NCBI GenBank assembly: GCA_014529385.2
Contig: CM043942.1
Span: 111,756,141 to 111,820,140, forward strand
Reading direction: 5' to 3'
DNA length: 64,000 bases
DNA from: Adiantum capillus-veneris
Taxonomy: Eukaryota > Streptophyta > Polypodiopsida > Polypodiales > Pteridaceae
The notes under the pieces were generated by a model, which was not told the DNA's origin, did no database searches, and was given only the letters and a program-made list of their open reading frames with translations. Below, piece by piece: positions 11,039-22,422 of this stretch (position 1 is its first letter; every line of letters begins with the position of its first letter). The position numbers and the translations under genes were made by a program.

Positions 11039-12534
11039 TGATGGCGGGAAAAAGAGTAGTGCAATCGGGTGGCCTCTGTACTCGTGCACACTCCACAAAC
11101 CACGCCTCATGCAAACAAGCAAAGAACAAAACAAAGGGGGCACCACCCTAAATTAAGAGGTTTAGGGACCTCACACATAGTGCACATAGGCAAGTGAGAC
11201 TTCTGGCATTATGATGGCATCAAAACATATGGCAAAACACATAGAAACGAAGCTTAGGGACCTTATGTAGCATATATATACACAAGACATCAGCTTAACA
11301 ATACAACGGCATCTGATCATACATAACAAGGGTATAGAGAAGCAAGCCAAGGATGGCATAATCCCTTGTCAAAAACAATCAACCCAGCAAGTAGGTATGA
11401 TCCTACTAGCAACACATCAATACCTTAGAGAATGATGGCGAGGATGGTGGCCATGGAGCATGAGAGAAGACTCCTTATTTAGGTTTTAGGGCTAGTAATG
11501 TAGCATACTAGAGGGAGAGAGAGAGAGAGGGAGAGAGAGTAGAGCTCCATCCATAGCTCCTCGTTGTGAGCAATATCGTCATAGCTTCATTGCTTGGTGA
11601 AGTGGGTGAAGTGTTGGTTTTTGAGTGAGAGAAGGCCTCCTTATATAGGTTTCTGAGAGGGTTTAGGATTAGGGATAAACATGCTTAAATCCGCTGATTG
11701 GGGTTACTTTTTGCTTAGGGTGGTCAACAAATTGAGGTCACATGATATGTCACCATCAAGATATTCTCTAGAGTGATGTGAGAGGGGAGGGTAAATGCTG
11801 ATTTTTTTGATTGTGACACATGGGAATAAGGCCTTGACCAGCATTTAAGAGCAGGTAGGTGGCTGTTGAAACTGGAGGTTCTGCACATGTCAGGGGGGGA
11901 CCTGCTGGGTCCTCCTGAATATCAAATTCTCAAAAAATCCTCAACCATGGCTTCTTTTGACATGTGTTCTTTGAAAAAATCAGCATGTCTCTTTTCAACT
12001 CAAAAGTCTTTATCCCTGTTGACTCACCTTTACCATAAGATTTTCCCTTTTTCTCCTCCTGTAACTGCATTGTTGATGGCCAATCACTGCTTCTAGTAAC
12101 AGTGAACTGTTACCTACCAAATACTTATGGTGCAGTAAAAAATATTTACCATGGGTAAAAAAAGTTACTGTAGGTAAAAAGTGATTTGTATTTACCATGT
12201 AGGTGAAAAATATTTACTGTAGGTAAAAAATATTTACTGTTGGTAAAAAAGTGAAAACGGAGTATGCTGTGCTGTGAGTCCACACGAACATCCTCGTGTG
12301 GACTCACTAGAAATTCACAACTAGAATGGGCTATTCTGTAAGATATAGGTTGTAGGCATGCATAAGAGCTCGTTCCCACGTATCTTCTGTCCATGGCACT
12401 TTTTACTCTTTGGTGCTTGTGAAGTAGATTTTTCTTCTCTTTTGAGATCCCTTGGACTAGAGTATCCTCATCTCCCCAACAACTGACTGTGCCTTTATTG
12501 CATCTTCAGAAGGGGTCCTAAAAACCATGCATCA
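11039..12534 (-). repeat. 3' LTR of the Tat-like element
   Basis: A 1496-bp long terminal repeat, plus strand TGATGGCGGG...CCATGCATCA. It contains a TATA-like box on the minus strand (11641-11650, TATATAAGG), a GA-rich purine tract at 11511-11548, several copies of TATTTACTGTAGGTAAAAA (12130-12260), and a perfect hairpin at 12274-12307. The second LTR at 19425-20920 has the same length and about 0.5% differences. Confidence 0.95.
12274..12307. repeat. Perfect 14-bp inverted repeat in the LTR
   Basis: GTGAGTCCACACGA, a 6-base loop, and its exact complement. It is conserved in the other LTR at 20660-20693. It may be an RNA structure near the U3 start or a regulatory palindrome. Confidence 0.85.
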
Positions 12535-12553
12535 TATATCCCTCCCCCTTAAG
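12535..12553 (-). other. Polypurine tract
   Basis: The minus-strand sequence just before the 3' LTR reads CTTAAGGGGGAGGGATATA, the purine-rich primer for plus-strand DNA synthesis. It directly abuts the LTR start. Confidence 0.85.
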
Positions 12554-12851
12554 CTAGAGGTATTTGATGCCTCTAGCTGTAGGTTGTGCTACAATAGGGT
12601 TCTCTTGAACACTTACCCACCTGGTACCAATTGAATTTGCCATGTTACTGCTTTCTTGGCTGATGCACCCTATTTAGTCCTTTGTGATGAATAATTGTAT
12701 CCATCCATGACTAACAACTAGTCTCCTAGACCCTTGAAAGCCATACCCCATCCATTGTCAATATCCGCTTTCACTGGTAGCATTCTCTTTTTTTCTTTTT
12801 TTCTTCTCTTTTTTTTTTTTTTTTTGAACGACTATGTACATGATTGTTACC

Positions 12852-15173
12852 TTAGTTGGAGCTCGAATATGACGAGCTCTCCTCTGAACCATCTTTAGCA
12901 TTGATTTCACCAGCATAGGGCTGTGAAAGACGACATTGGTAGGCCTTCAATCGCCAACCATTTACCGGGGTCTGATGTACCTTACCATCTAGGTCACCTA
13001 GTTGGTAACTACCATTTGAGAACCTCTGTATCACTACAAAAGGGCCTTCCCACTTAAGCAAGAACTTACCATCCTTCCTGCGATCAAAGCGATTGTCGTA
13101 TCTGAGCACGAAAGAATCTTCCTTGATACCTTTCTTGACAAGGTTGCGATTGAACTTCTTTCGTTTCTTCTCTGCCTGGGCTGCATAGTACTTCACTGCT
13201 GACTCTCGATCTAGCCCTAACCTCTCCAAATCGATGATTCTTCCTTCCACCTGCTTCTCTTGACTATCCTCTTGATGTGCTTTTAGAACTCGGAGGCTTG
13301 CTAGCTCCACTTCTATAGGCAATAGTGCCTCTTGCCCGTAAACCAAGTGAAAAGGTGTATACCCCAAGGATGTTTTAAAGGATGTTCTGTAGGCCCAAAG
13401 TGCTGTATCTAGGTGTTTGTCCCATGCCTTAGGATGTAAATGCACTTGCTTAGTGATGATTTTACATATAAGACCATTTACCTTTTCCACAAGACCATTG
13501 CACTGAGGGTAGTATGGTGTAGAGTGCCTGCGCTTGATTTTTAACTTGCTCATCAATTGCCCGACTAAATCAGCTCGAAATCCCGGTCCCCTATCCGAGA
13601 GAATCTCCAAAGGTGTGCCAAAACGGCAACAAAGGCATTCAAAAATGAAATCACTCACGTCCTTGGCTGTGATGCGCTTTGTGGGACGAGCTTCTGCCCA
13701 TCTGGTCATGTACTCCACCCCCATAATGATGTATTCCTTCCCTGATGGAGTGCAAGGTAGTGGCCCTATTGCATCTATCCCCCATTTTTCAAATGGCCCA
13801 TAGGTTTTGATTGGATGCTCATTTTCATGGGTAAGATGCCTTGGTCCAGCTTTTTGGCAAACCTCACATGTGCGGCACCAATGTTGTACATCTCGATGGA
13901 GGCTTGGCCACGTGAACCCTGCTTGTAAAATCTTTCTGCTAGTAATCTCTTGTGCAAAGTGGCTCCCACACACACCTTCATGACAACTAAACAAAATATC
14001 CTTTATCTCTTGGGATGCAGGAACTCTCCTTAAGACAGCATCTTTCCCTCTACAATACAAGTCCTCATTCACTAAGCTATAGCTGGTAGCCTTTTTTGCC
14101 AACCATCTATGTTCACTTTTACTCATACCAGAGGGTGCTTCACAATGCTCAAGAAAGTAAAGTAAATCATGCAGCTCCTCCTTTCCCTGGTATAAAGGAC
14201 TTTTCACAAGGATAGCACCTACTATGAGAGTTTGTAGTTCCTCACCTGCTAAGGCATCTGCTTCTCGATTTTTATCTCTAGGTACAAAGTGCACTCGAAC
14301 TTCTTTAAAACCCTTCAACAAGGCCTTTGCTTCCCTCATCTTAACAGAAAATTTGTCATTTTTACAGGCCCATACACCAACCATTTGCTTAACAATCAAC
14401 ATGGAGTCACCAAAAACATTTAGCTTTGTGATGCCCTGAGAAAGACAACATTGCAACCCTAAAACAAGGGCATGGTACTCTGCTTCATTGTTAGAATGAA
14501 CCTCTTTTAGATGAAACCCTTTTGCAAAGATCTTCTCCTTCTCTAGACCTAATATTACTATGCCTGCTGATGCCTTGTCTTTGGTCCTCTTGTAAGCCCC
14601 ATCAAAATACAGACTGTGTGCTCCCAGTAGAACTTCAGGCTCTGGGATAGGCGGTACCTTACTAGGTGCCTCTTTCTTGGCCTTCTCATAACACCTTTGT
14701 GTGAGGACATCTGCCAAACAAGCACGGGTGGAATCCTCTACTTGTAGTGTGTAGTCAAACTCTTGAAGCTGCACCACCCACTTTGCTATTTTTTGAGACA
14801 ATTCCATGTGTTGTAGGGCATATGGAAAAACCTCCTCCGTTGTGATCACCACAAATTGTCTCGGAAGTAAGTAAGCCCGAAACTTCTCCACTGCAAATTT
14901 AAGAGCTAGCACCAATTGCTCAGTTGCGCTGAAACCCTTTTCAGCAGCTGTCATCACTCTACTAGAGAAGTAGACTGGTCTCATGAGAGATGTCTTTGGG
15001 TCTTTTCATCAAGACAGCTCCAGAGCTTCTGGACCTACACTAGGATTTACATAGAATAATTCACCCCATGTGGGTTGTAGGACGACAGGCAATGAGCTCA
15101 AAATGGTTTTAACTTCTTGAAAGCACCTTTCACCCTCCTCACTCCATGTCAATGTAGTGTGTTTAGTGAGCTG
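12852..15173 (-). pseudogene. Tat-like element: RNase H, second RNase H and integrase
   Basis: The open part (14984-12852, 710 residues) begins in the first RNase H. A second, archaeal-type RNase H follows at about residues 126-250, with its four acidic landmarks visible (YFDGAYK, SNNEAEYHAL, GDSMLIVKQ, NREADALA). Integrase comes next with its zinc-binding Cys pair (CRTCEVC), the core Asp residues (GIDAIGPLP, LSDRGPGF) and Glu (NGLVEKVNG), and a C-terminal domain ending RVNGWRLKAY-like. No chromodomain is present. Upstream at 14985-15173 the frame is broken: a TAG at about 15174 interrupts it where a Gln codon fits, and a 1-bp deletion near 15020 shifts the RNase H frame at its catalytic region. 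Confidence 0.9.
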
Positions 15174-17282
15174 CTACAAAGGATAGATTGCGTGAGAAAG
15201 GAGATGTATGAATCGTCCCATGTAGCGAACCTTTTGAATGAAAGAGACTAGTTGCTTCACGTTTGAAGGAGTAGGTAAAGCTAACAATGTCTTTACCTTT
15301 TTAGGGTCAGCCTCAATACCATCTTGAGACACAACATGGCCTAGTAGAGTGACCTTGCTCTCACCTATGTGGCACTTGTCTTTATTCAATTGCCCACCCA
15401 ATTGGGCCAGACGAGTGAAACCTTCATCAACCTTGGACAGATGTACTTCCCTAGAGCTGTAAATGCAAAAATCATCAATGAAGACTCGTATGGACTTACC
15501 AAAGTAAGGTTGAAACACCAAGTTCATAAACCTCTGGAAAGTAGCTGGGGCATTAGTTAAACCAAAAGGCATAACTCTATAAGCAAAACACCCCCAAGGT
15601 GTTATGAAGGTAGTCTTTCTTTGGTCTTCATCTGCAATTCTGATTTGGAAGTAGCCTGAGTACCCATCACACACTGTGTACCTTTCATGACCAACCACTT
15701 CATTTAGTATTTCATCTTGAAAAGGCAAAGGAAAATGGTCCCTTTTTGTGGCTGCGTTTAGAGGCTTGTAATCCACACATACCCTCCACTTCCCATTTTT
15801 CTTTGGTGCTACCACAACTGGAGACACCCACTCAGAATCTTCCACTGGGTAGATAAATCCTGCCTTGAGTAATCTTTTTACTTCTTTTAAGAGTGCATCT
15901 TGTTGCACTAGCCCTAATCTCCTTAGTCTTTGCACGACTGGTTTGACACCTTCCTTTAATTGGATATGGTGTTGGGTTACAGTCACTCCTTTAATGTGCT
16001 CGTAATCAGTTATAAAGAGGCCAGCATGCTTCTTTAGTACCTGCAAATAGGGTTCTCTCTCTTCTTCTAGTAGGTCCTTAGCTAGCATCTCCTCTAAGCC
16101 TGTGGCTTCTTCCTTGTTTAGAGAGTCTTGACCACCTTCTCCTTCTGGGTTTCGCAGTAGTATACCCATGACTTCCAAAGAGCTAGCATCCTCCTCAGAT
16201 GACTCATCCTCAGATGAAGAGCAGCTGCTTGTGCTCCATTCATCCATAGAAGTCTCCATCTCTAGGTCTTGTTGTCTACCCTGCTTCATGTCATAAATTT
16301 TTTTTTGTTGCTTGCCACCTACCTTATGATTTGGTCGCAACTCAAGGGAACCTGTCTCCCAATCTTGCCTAGCTTTCATAGCCATAAGCCAAGGTCTTCC
16401 AAGGATTAGCGGATAGCCCTCCCCCTTAGTTGGGATCACATAAGCATCAATTGAGATTGCAACACCAAAAGCTGAAACCTTCACTCCATTAATCTTTCCC
16501 ACACAAGCCACCCTTACATTGTTTGCCATCTTAGCGTGTAAGGAAGTTTGCGCGTTTACTTCCAAACCCAACCTGTGCATTAATTTCTCTGTCATAACAC
16601 AAATCTCGGCTCCACCATCTACGTACACATTGGAGACTCGCTGACTCTTAATCTCTGCATCAATGACTGGCACGATATCCTTCATGCCTCTTGCACTAAT
16701 AGACCCAACTGACTTTGACTTAGCCCTCCTGGTGCTGACCATCTTAGACCAGGTTCTACGCATCTTTGGGGAAAGGTGGAGGAGTTGCTGCCATGAAATC
16801 TTTGGTCCTTGCTTACTCACATCTGCTACCAGGTCGTAAGGTATGGATCCTACCCCAAGTGGAAAGTCTTCTACTCCTATGTGCCTCCTTGACCTACTCT
16901 TCCTTTTCTTGTCTCCTATCACTTGGGAGGAACCCTCATTCCCTTTATTCGGCTCTGAAGCTTCCATTTCATCAGTTCTTTGTCTCCTAACTCTCTTTAT
17001 TGGCATGGCAACAGCTTCCTCCATTTTTTCTTTCCCTTTATCCTTACCATTGTCAAGACTTATGACAGAGACAGCCTTGTCCTCCCCTCCCGATGGTAGT
17101 GGAGGGATCTTTGGTGGTACTTGTGGTGGTGGAGGAGGGGGTCTCAATATTTGGATTGGTGGAGCCATGTGTGCATTTTTTCCATTTAGTGGCCTAGCTC
17201 GAGGAGGAGTGACTTGCTGGCAAGGAGGCCATCTTTGATTACCATTTCCTTGATAGCGCCATGGATGGGGGCAATAATACAT
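15174..17282 (-). pseudogene. Tat-like element: protease and reverse transcriptase
   Basis: An open frame of 702 residues. It starts just after the gag CCHC knuckle, passes a Pro-rich linker, then holds the aspartic protease with active site YVDGGAEICVM (Asp near residue 222) and LILGRPWL. An acidic Ser/Glu linker follows, then RT with WVSPVVVAPKKNGKWRVCVDY, DGYSGYFQI, the catalytic FIDDFCIY box near residue 603, and LGHVVS. The frame stops at a TAG in the thumb/connection region, after which the same polyprotein continues in 12852-15173. A complete copy would make one gag-pol polyprotein. Only the stops and shifts separate these pieces, so the apparent start at 17282 is not a true start. Confidence 0.9.
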
Positions 17283-18066
17283 GCTGTGACCTACCTCTCC
17301 ACAGTTGTAGCAAATGTACTCACGTGCTTGCCTTTGTCCTTCTTGTCTATTTCGTTCATTTCCTGGCTGGGGAGCCCTTACACCTTGAACCAGATTGATG
17401 GACAGGCTCTCTAGTTGATTGGTGATTTGTTAAAGTAATTCTTGTTGAGAGGACTCTTGGTCTGTTGCTCCTGTCCCTGCTACTACCCTTGCCGTAGGTT
17501 GAGATAGCGGTGGAGGCTCCATTCCCCCTTGTAGTTGAGCTTGGAATTTTAACTTCCTATCCTTCTCCCTTGCATAAGTCATAGCTTTATCAAAGGTATC
17601 TGGGAATTTACCTTTTACCTTTTCTCGAAGGATGGGGTAAAGCCCTGCCAGGAAACAGTCCTTCTTTAGGCATTCTGGCACCCTTTCTCCTTCACCTAGT
17701 GAGTGATGCACACCATTTCTCCCACAGGTTGGAAAACTTTCCTTCATAGCTTCTATAGTCATTGGGTGATGTTTGGAGTAGCTCTAAGAGCTGTCTCCAT
17801 ATCTCCTCTGGAGGCTCATGGCGGCGAAATTCTTCAATGAAGGCCATCTTTAAGGACTCCCAGTCTCTTCTTTCTTCAGGTGCCAAAGTTTGATACCATA
17901 ATTTTGCACCTTCCCTCAAGACCAAAGGAAAGGCCCTTAACTTAGTAGCTTCATCATCCCTTCCCGATACCAGAAAGGCCATTTCCAAATTATCCAAAAA
18001 GTCTGGAGCAACCTCCCCAGGCTTACCATAAAAATTAGGGAATGCCATAAGTGAGAGAGTAAACAA
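17264..18066 (-). pseudogene. Tat-like element: gag with CCHC zinc knuckle
   Basis: Gag capsid region from MAFPNFYGKPGE (about 18048) through AKLWYQTL and FIEEFRRHEPPEE, typical of plant gypsy Gag. A 4-bp tandem duplication (CACT twice, near 17700) shifts the frame in the middle of capsid; the sequence resumes at LGEGERVPECLKKDCFLAGL in the other frame. A TAA at about 17430 sits where CAA (Gln) fits. The nucleocapsid knuckle CYNCGEVGHSMYYC lies at about 17268-17310. Gag would package the element RNA into virus-like particles in the cytoplasm. The frame continues directly into the protease-RT part. Confidence 0.85.
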
Positions 18067-18383
18067 TTACACAAACAGCTCCAATTTATTTTAAAATAGA
18101 GTATGGTAATTACAATTTGGAGCTTTAGAACAACTTAGCTCAAAATAGGATGAAGATCGACACATCAAAGGAATGGTAATAGTCTAGTAAGGGTAGAATG
18201 ACAGGATGAGGAGAGCGCAAGATTTCCCCAAGTCTCTCGGCTCTACACAACATGGCTATTCTTTGCTGATAAAAGATTTTTCTATCAATACAAATATTCA
18301 CACCGATATGACGCACAAAATGGAAAGGAAACATGCGGGGATCATCATTCTCATTATTGGCATCCATACTTACACACAAGAGC
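18067..18383. other. Leader between the upstream ORF and gag
   Basis: AT-rich sequence with short frames only. I see no coding signal and no clear regulatory site. Confidence 0.4.
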
Positions 18384-19352
18384 CTAGCTTAGTTGCACCA
18401 CCTTGGGACCAATGAGCCTGATCAGCAACAGAAGGTCAGCACCTCGGATCACTTCGACTCTTCCTGATGCATCTGTGAAGACGTAAGGCGTGATGGCAAC
18501 ACTTTGTACAATGCTGAGCCTTTTAGCAAGCAACAATTGGATGCTATTACCATAATCAGCATGACGAATGAAAGTGACACCATTAATGTGCAGCACATCA
18601 TCAACTAAGATAGTTTCCTTAGATTGAGATAACTTCTTGAAAATTAGCAGCAAAGGTAGGGCAGGGAGGCTTTTCACCCGGTCTCCAAAGCACTTTGGAC
18701 AATATTCAAAGTGATCTTCACGCGGACAGGAGGTTGGCTTGGGATTGGTGGTGTCTGGATTCACAAAGTGCACTGGGAGCACTCGCAGACGCGCGGCAAT
18801 CTTGTAGGCAAGCCTTCGCCTCTTTGCTTCAGGAGGATTTAGGGGTGAGAGTCGTGGTTGCAAGTTGGAGGTTGAAGTTGGTTGCTCACTAGCCTTTTTC
18901 TTGCCTGTAGTGGTCATGTAATCCCTTATTAATGAGATTAAGCCAAATGTTACCTTACGCTTGAGCACGCGCTGCGGCCTTGGGCCACTTAGGTGTAGAG
19001 GTGATCTTCCTCCTCTTAGTCGGCTCCTCACGAAAGAGAGGTCTGGTGATGCTTTCTCTTCCCTTAATGTGTGTCCCAGTACCTTTGTGTATGTTGATGT
19101 AGAATATTTCAAGCTCGTGTGCGTTGGAGGTTTCTGGAGCACTCATAGGTTGAGAGGAGAGGTATATCAAGCTCTTCTTCTTACTCTCCTTCGTTGGCGA
19201 CAATCACGAACAAGGCATGTAGAAGAACTTACTTCTTGAATTTCAATGACACTGCAACCTGGTAACAAGACCTCGATGAAAGCTTTTAAGGCCTCTAAAG
19301 CCTCCTCCTCTTCTGTTCTCCAATTTGCAAACTCCTCACGCCATTCGTCCAT
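18384..19352 (-). pseudogene. Extra ORF upstream of gag in the Tat-like element
   Basis: Between the primer-binding site and gag, on the same strand, lie long frames that are not gag. The first part (19352-19230) is acidic and helical (MDEWREEFANWRTEEEEALE). The middle is basic with KRRKITSTPKWPK. The last and longest open part (19142-18384, 252 residues) has a KRRRLAYK basic patch, a Cys pair EYCPKC, and a hydrophobic C-terminal third. The frame switches at least twice, so it is probably broken. An ORF of unknown function before gag is a known hallmark of Ogre/Tat-lineage elements, and position and strand fit. I cannot assign a function. Confidence 0.55.
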
Positions 19353-19403
19353 GTTGTAGATTGCACATCTTCATTGCGTGTGGACTGAAGGTCTGTGTAG
19401 CCC

Positions 19404-19421
19404 TCCTCAGTGGGGGCACCA
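19404..19421 (-). other. Primer-binding site of the Tat-like element
   Basis: Three bases inside the 5' LTR the minus strand reads TGGTGCCCCCACTGAGGA. The second gypsy element has TGGCGCCCCCACTGAGGA at the same place, so both probably use the same tRNA primer. I could not name that tRNA. Confidence 0.75.
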
Positions 19422-19424
19422 AAA

Positions 19425-20920
19425 TGATGGCGGGAAAAAGAGCAGTGCAATCGGGTGGCCTCTGTACTCGTGCACACTCCACAAACCACGCCTCATGCAA
19501 ACAAGCAAAGAAAAAAACAAAGGGGGCACCACCCTAAATTAAGAGGTTTAGGGACCTCACACATAGTGCACATAGGCAAGTGAGACTTCTGGCATTATGA
19601 TGGCACCAAAACATATGGCAAAACACATAGAAACGAAGCTTAGGGACCTTATGTAGCATATATATACACAAGACATCAGCTTAACAATACAACGGCATCT
19701 GATCATACATAACAAGGGTATAGAGAAGCAAGCCAAGGATGGCATAATCCCTTGTCAAAAACAATCAACCCAGCAAGTAGGTATGATCCTACTAGCAACA
19801 CATCAATACCTTAGAGAATGATGGCGAGGATGGTGGCCATGGAGCATGAGAGAAGACTCCTTATTTAGGTTTTAGGGCTAGTAATGTAGCATACTAGAGG
19901 GAGAGAGAGAGAGAGGGAGAGAGAGTAGAGCTCCATCCATAGCTCCTCGTTGTGAGCAATATCGTCATAGCTTCATTGCTTGGTGAAGTGGGTGAAGTGT
20001 TGGTTTTTGAGTGAGAGAAGGCCTCCTTATATAGGTTTCTGAGAGGGTTTAGGATTAGGGATAAACATGCTTAAATCCGCTGATTGGGGTTACTTTTTGC
20101 TTAGGGTGGTCAACAAATTGAGGTCACATGATATGTCACCATCAAGATATTCTCTAGAGTGATGTGAGAGGGGAGGGTAAATGCTGATTTTTCTGATTGT
20201 GACACATGGGAATAAGGCCTTGACCAGCATTTAAGAGCAGGTAGGTGGCTGTTGAAACTGGAGGTTCTGCGCATGTCAGGGGGGGACCTGCTGGGTCCTC
20301 CTGAATATCAAATTCTCAAAAAATCCTCAACCATGGCTTCTTTTGACATGTGTTCTTTGAAAAAATCCGCATGTCTCTTTTCAACTCAAAAGTCTTTATC
20401 CCTGTTGACTCACCTTTACCATAAGATTTTCCCTTTTTCTCCTCCTGTAACTGCATTGTTGATGGCCAATCACTGCTTCTAGTAACAGTGAACTGTTACC
20501 TACCAAATACTTATGGTGCAGTAAAAAATATTTACCATGGGTAAAAAAAGTTACTGTAGGTAAAAAGTGATTTGTATTTACCATGTAGGTGAAAAATATT
20601 TACTGTAGGTAAAAAATATTTACTGTCGGTAAAAAAGTGAAAACGGAGTATGCTGTGCTGTGAGTCCACACGAACATCCTCGTGTGGACTCACTAGAAAT
20701 TCACAACTAGAATGGGCTATTCTGTAAGATATAGGTTGTAGGCATGCATAAGAGCTCGTTCCCACGTATCTTCTGTCCATGGCACTTTTTACTCTTTGGT
20801 GCTTGTGAAGTAGATTTTTCTTCTCTTTCGAGATCCCTTGGACTAGAGTATCCTCATCTCCCCAACAACTGACTGTGCCTTTATTGCATCTTCAGAAGGG
20901 GTCCTAAAAACCATGCATCA
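19425..20920 (-). repeat. 5' LTR of the Tat-like element
   Basis: Same 1496 bp as the 3' LTR with about eight substitutions, nearly all C/T or A/G. It should carry the element promoter on the minus strand, with the TATA-like box in the TTATATAGG stretch near 20027. Confidence 0.95.
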
Positions 20921-20925
20921 ATGTG
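20921..20925. other. Target-site duplication, right copy (ATGTG)
   Basis: Identical to 11034-11038. Confidence 0.9.
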
Positions 20926-21424
20926 TTTTACTTTTTCCAATGAAATGACAAAAACAAAACTTTCATGAGCTTCAAAAAGCTGTGACAATGTTCTAACAGA
21001 TTAGGAGCTTTTTTGTAGCCCGTAGACATGATAGGCGTGAATGATTTATTAAGATTGGTCACATAGTTTTTAGGCTAGTAGATTTATGACCTTGCATTAG
21101 CATAGGGTCATAATTGATTGCTTGTGTTTCATGCATAAAACTAAAATTTCAAGTGGTTTAATCTTCACAATAGTTTAGATGTATTTTTTGCCTTATGTTG
21201 TCTAGTTTTTGACTATGATTCACCCATCTTTTAGAAGCAAAATATTCACTTTGCATGATTGTTCATTGTAATTCATGTTTTTATCCTTGTCGGCCTTTGA
21301 TGCGCATTACTTGTTCTTATGTTTTGCAGCTCAATATTTCTTCCATGGACTTTCTTTCTACCATGTCACCGTGCTTTGCTTCACCGACACACGAGGACAT
21401 GCACGAAATTAGGAAGGGGGGAAT
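20926..21424 (+). other. 3' interior of a plus-strand LTR element, with polypurine tract
   Basis: Continuation of the DNA left of 11034. A T-rich stretch ending TTATGTTTTGCAG (near 21328) looks like a splice acceptor before a short frame containing HEIRKGGM. The frame ends in AGGAAGGGGGGAA at about 21411-21424, a polypurine tract directly before the LTR start TGTTAG. This pattern fits the very end of an LTR element's coding region. Confidence 0.55.
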
Positions 21425-21676
21425 GTTAGTAGCAGCTAACACATGCTACACCAAATATACATCAAGCGGGAGATATTCTATGGATGCGCACAATATTTCC
21501 CATTCACTTTGTATAAGGTCTTGGACTCATTGGGATTTCCAAAGTTATGTATGCTAACTAGAGGGCTCAAACTTAAACACATAGTAGAAGGGATTGTGGT
21601 GAAATCCTTTATAAGGAAGCCTTTATGCAAGGAGGCTTCATTCTTGAGTATCAACTCTTGAGGATCCACTTTTGAG

Positions 21677-21736
<60 letters not shown>

Positions 21737-22422
21737 TTCACTCTATGGATGGCCTAGCCTTGAGCTTAATGCCCATGCTTAAGAGGCTAGTGCTAATCCA
21801 TTGTAATTAGAGAAGTTTTCTTAATCTAATATCTACTTTCTGATTAGTCTCAATTCTTCTATTCCATTATGTCTTGAAATAGTTTTACCTTTCTCATTAT
21901 TCTAGATTTGAGTATGTGTGATGACTTTTTACTTATTAACCACTCTTATTGTTCTATGAGCATTCGATTTGTGATATTTAACATCACTAATTAGGTTGAT
22001 TAAGTTGGTTTTTAATCTTGTAATTAGTGTGTGTTCCCTATTGTTTGCTTGTGTGTGGATAGGTTTTATGAAACTCTAGCACCATTCACCTTGTGTGTGT
22101 AGCTTTTGATGAAGTGCCTTGATTGACATGTGGTGATTGGAGAGGCCAACATCAATGCAATTAGTGTGTGCTTATCATTAGTGTGCTTTGGGTTTCTAGT
22201 CTTCGGTGGGATTAATGTGTGTAGGATATGCTTGGTTGATGATGTGATTAGAGTTAGTGATTGATGACTAATCTCTATTGCATTGGATGAGCACACTCTT
22301 ATATCCTCTCATTCTATTCATCCGATGCTCATGCTTCCATGCCCTAGCCGAGTTGACGATCGTAGGATTGATAATTTTGTTGGTCTTGGGTTGATTAGGC
22401 TATGCTACGATTGCCCCCAACA
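21425..22422 (+). repeat. 3' LTR (998 bp) of a plus-strand element lacking a 5' partner here
   Basis: Starts TGTTAGTAGCAGC after a polypurine tract and ends CCCCCAACA before the gag-protease remnant. It has a TATA-like TTTATAAGG near 21610 and a (CT)n tract at 21681-21733. A copy missing the first 100 bp is at 34243-35131. No second full LTR is visible. Confidence 0.65.

Larger units (their letters stand above)
11039..20920 (-). mobile_element. Complete Tat-like Ty3/gypsy LTR retrotransposon (disabled)
   Basis: A 9.9-kb element bounded by 1496-bp LTRs (11039-12534 and 19425-20920) beginning TG and ending CA. It is flanked by the 5-bp target duplication ATGTG at 11034-11038 and 20921-20925. 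In minus-strand order it has 5' LTR, primer-binding site, an extra upstream ORF, gag with a CCHC knuckle, protease, RT, RNase H, a second RNase H, integrase, polypurine tract and 3' LTR. The second RNase H between the first RNase H and integrase marks the plant Tat/Ogre lineage. The LTRs differ at about eight positions, so insertion is fairly recent. The coding region nevertheless has two frame-changing indels and at least two nonsense codons, so this copy cannot make its own proteins. Confidence 0.95.

Noticed and set aside
11171-12394. Small frames repeated in both LTRs (also 19557-20780)
   Set aside because: They lie in matching places in both LTRs because the LTRs are copies; no coding features.
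13534-14439. Plus-strand frames across the Tat-like integrase and RNase H
   Set aside because: Antisense shadows of a strongly supported minus-strand gene.
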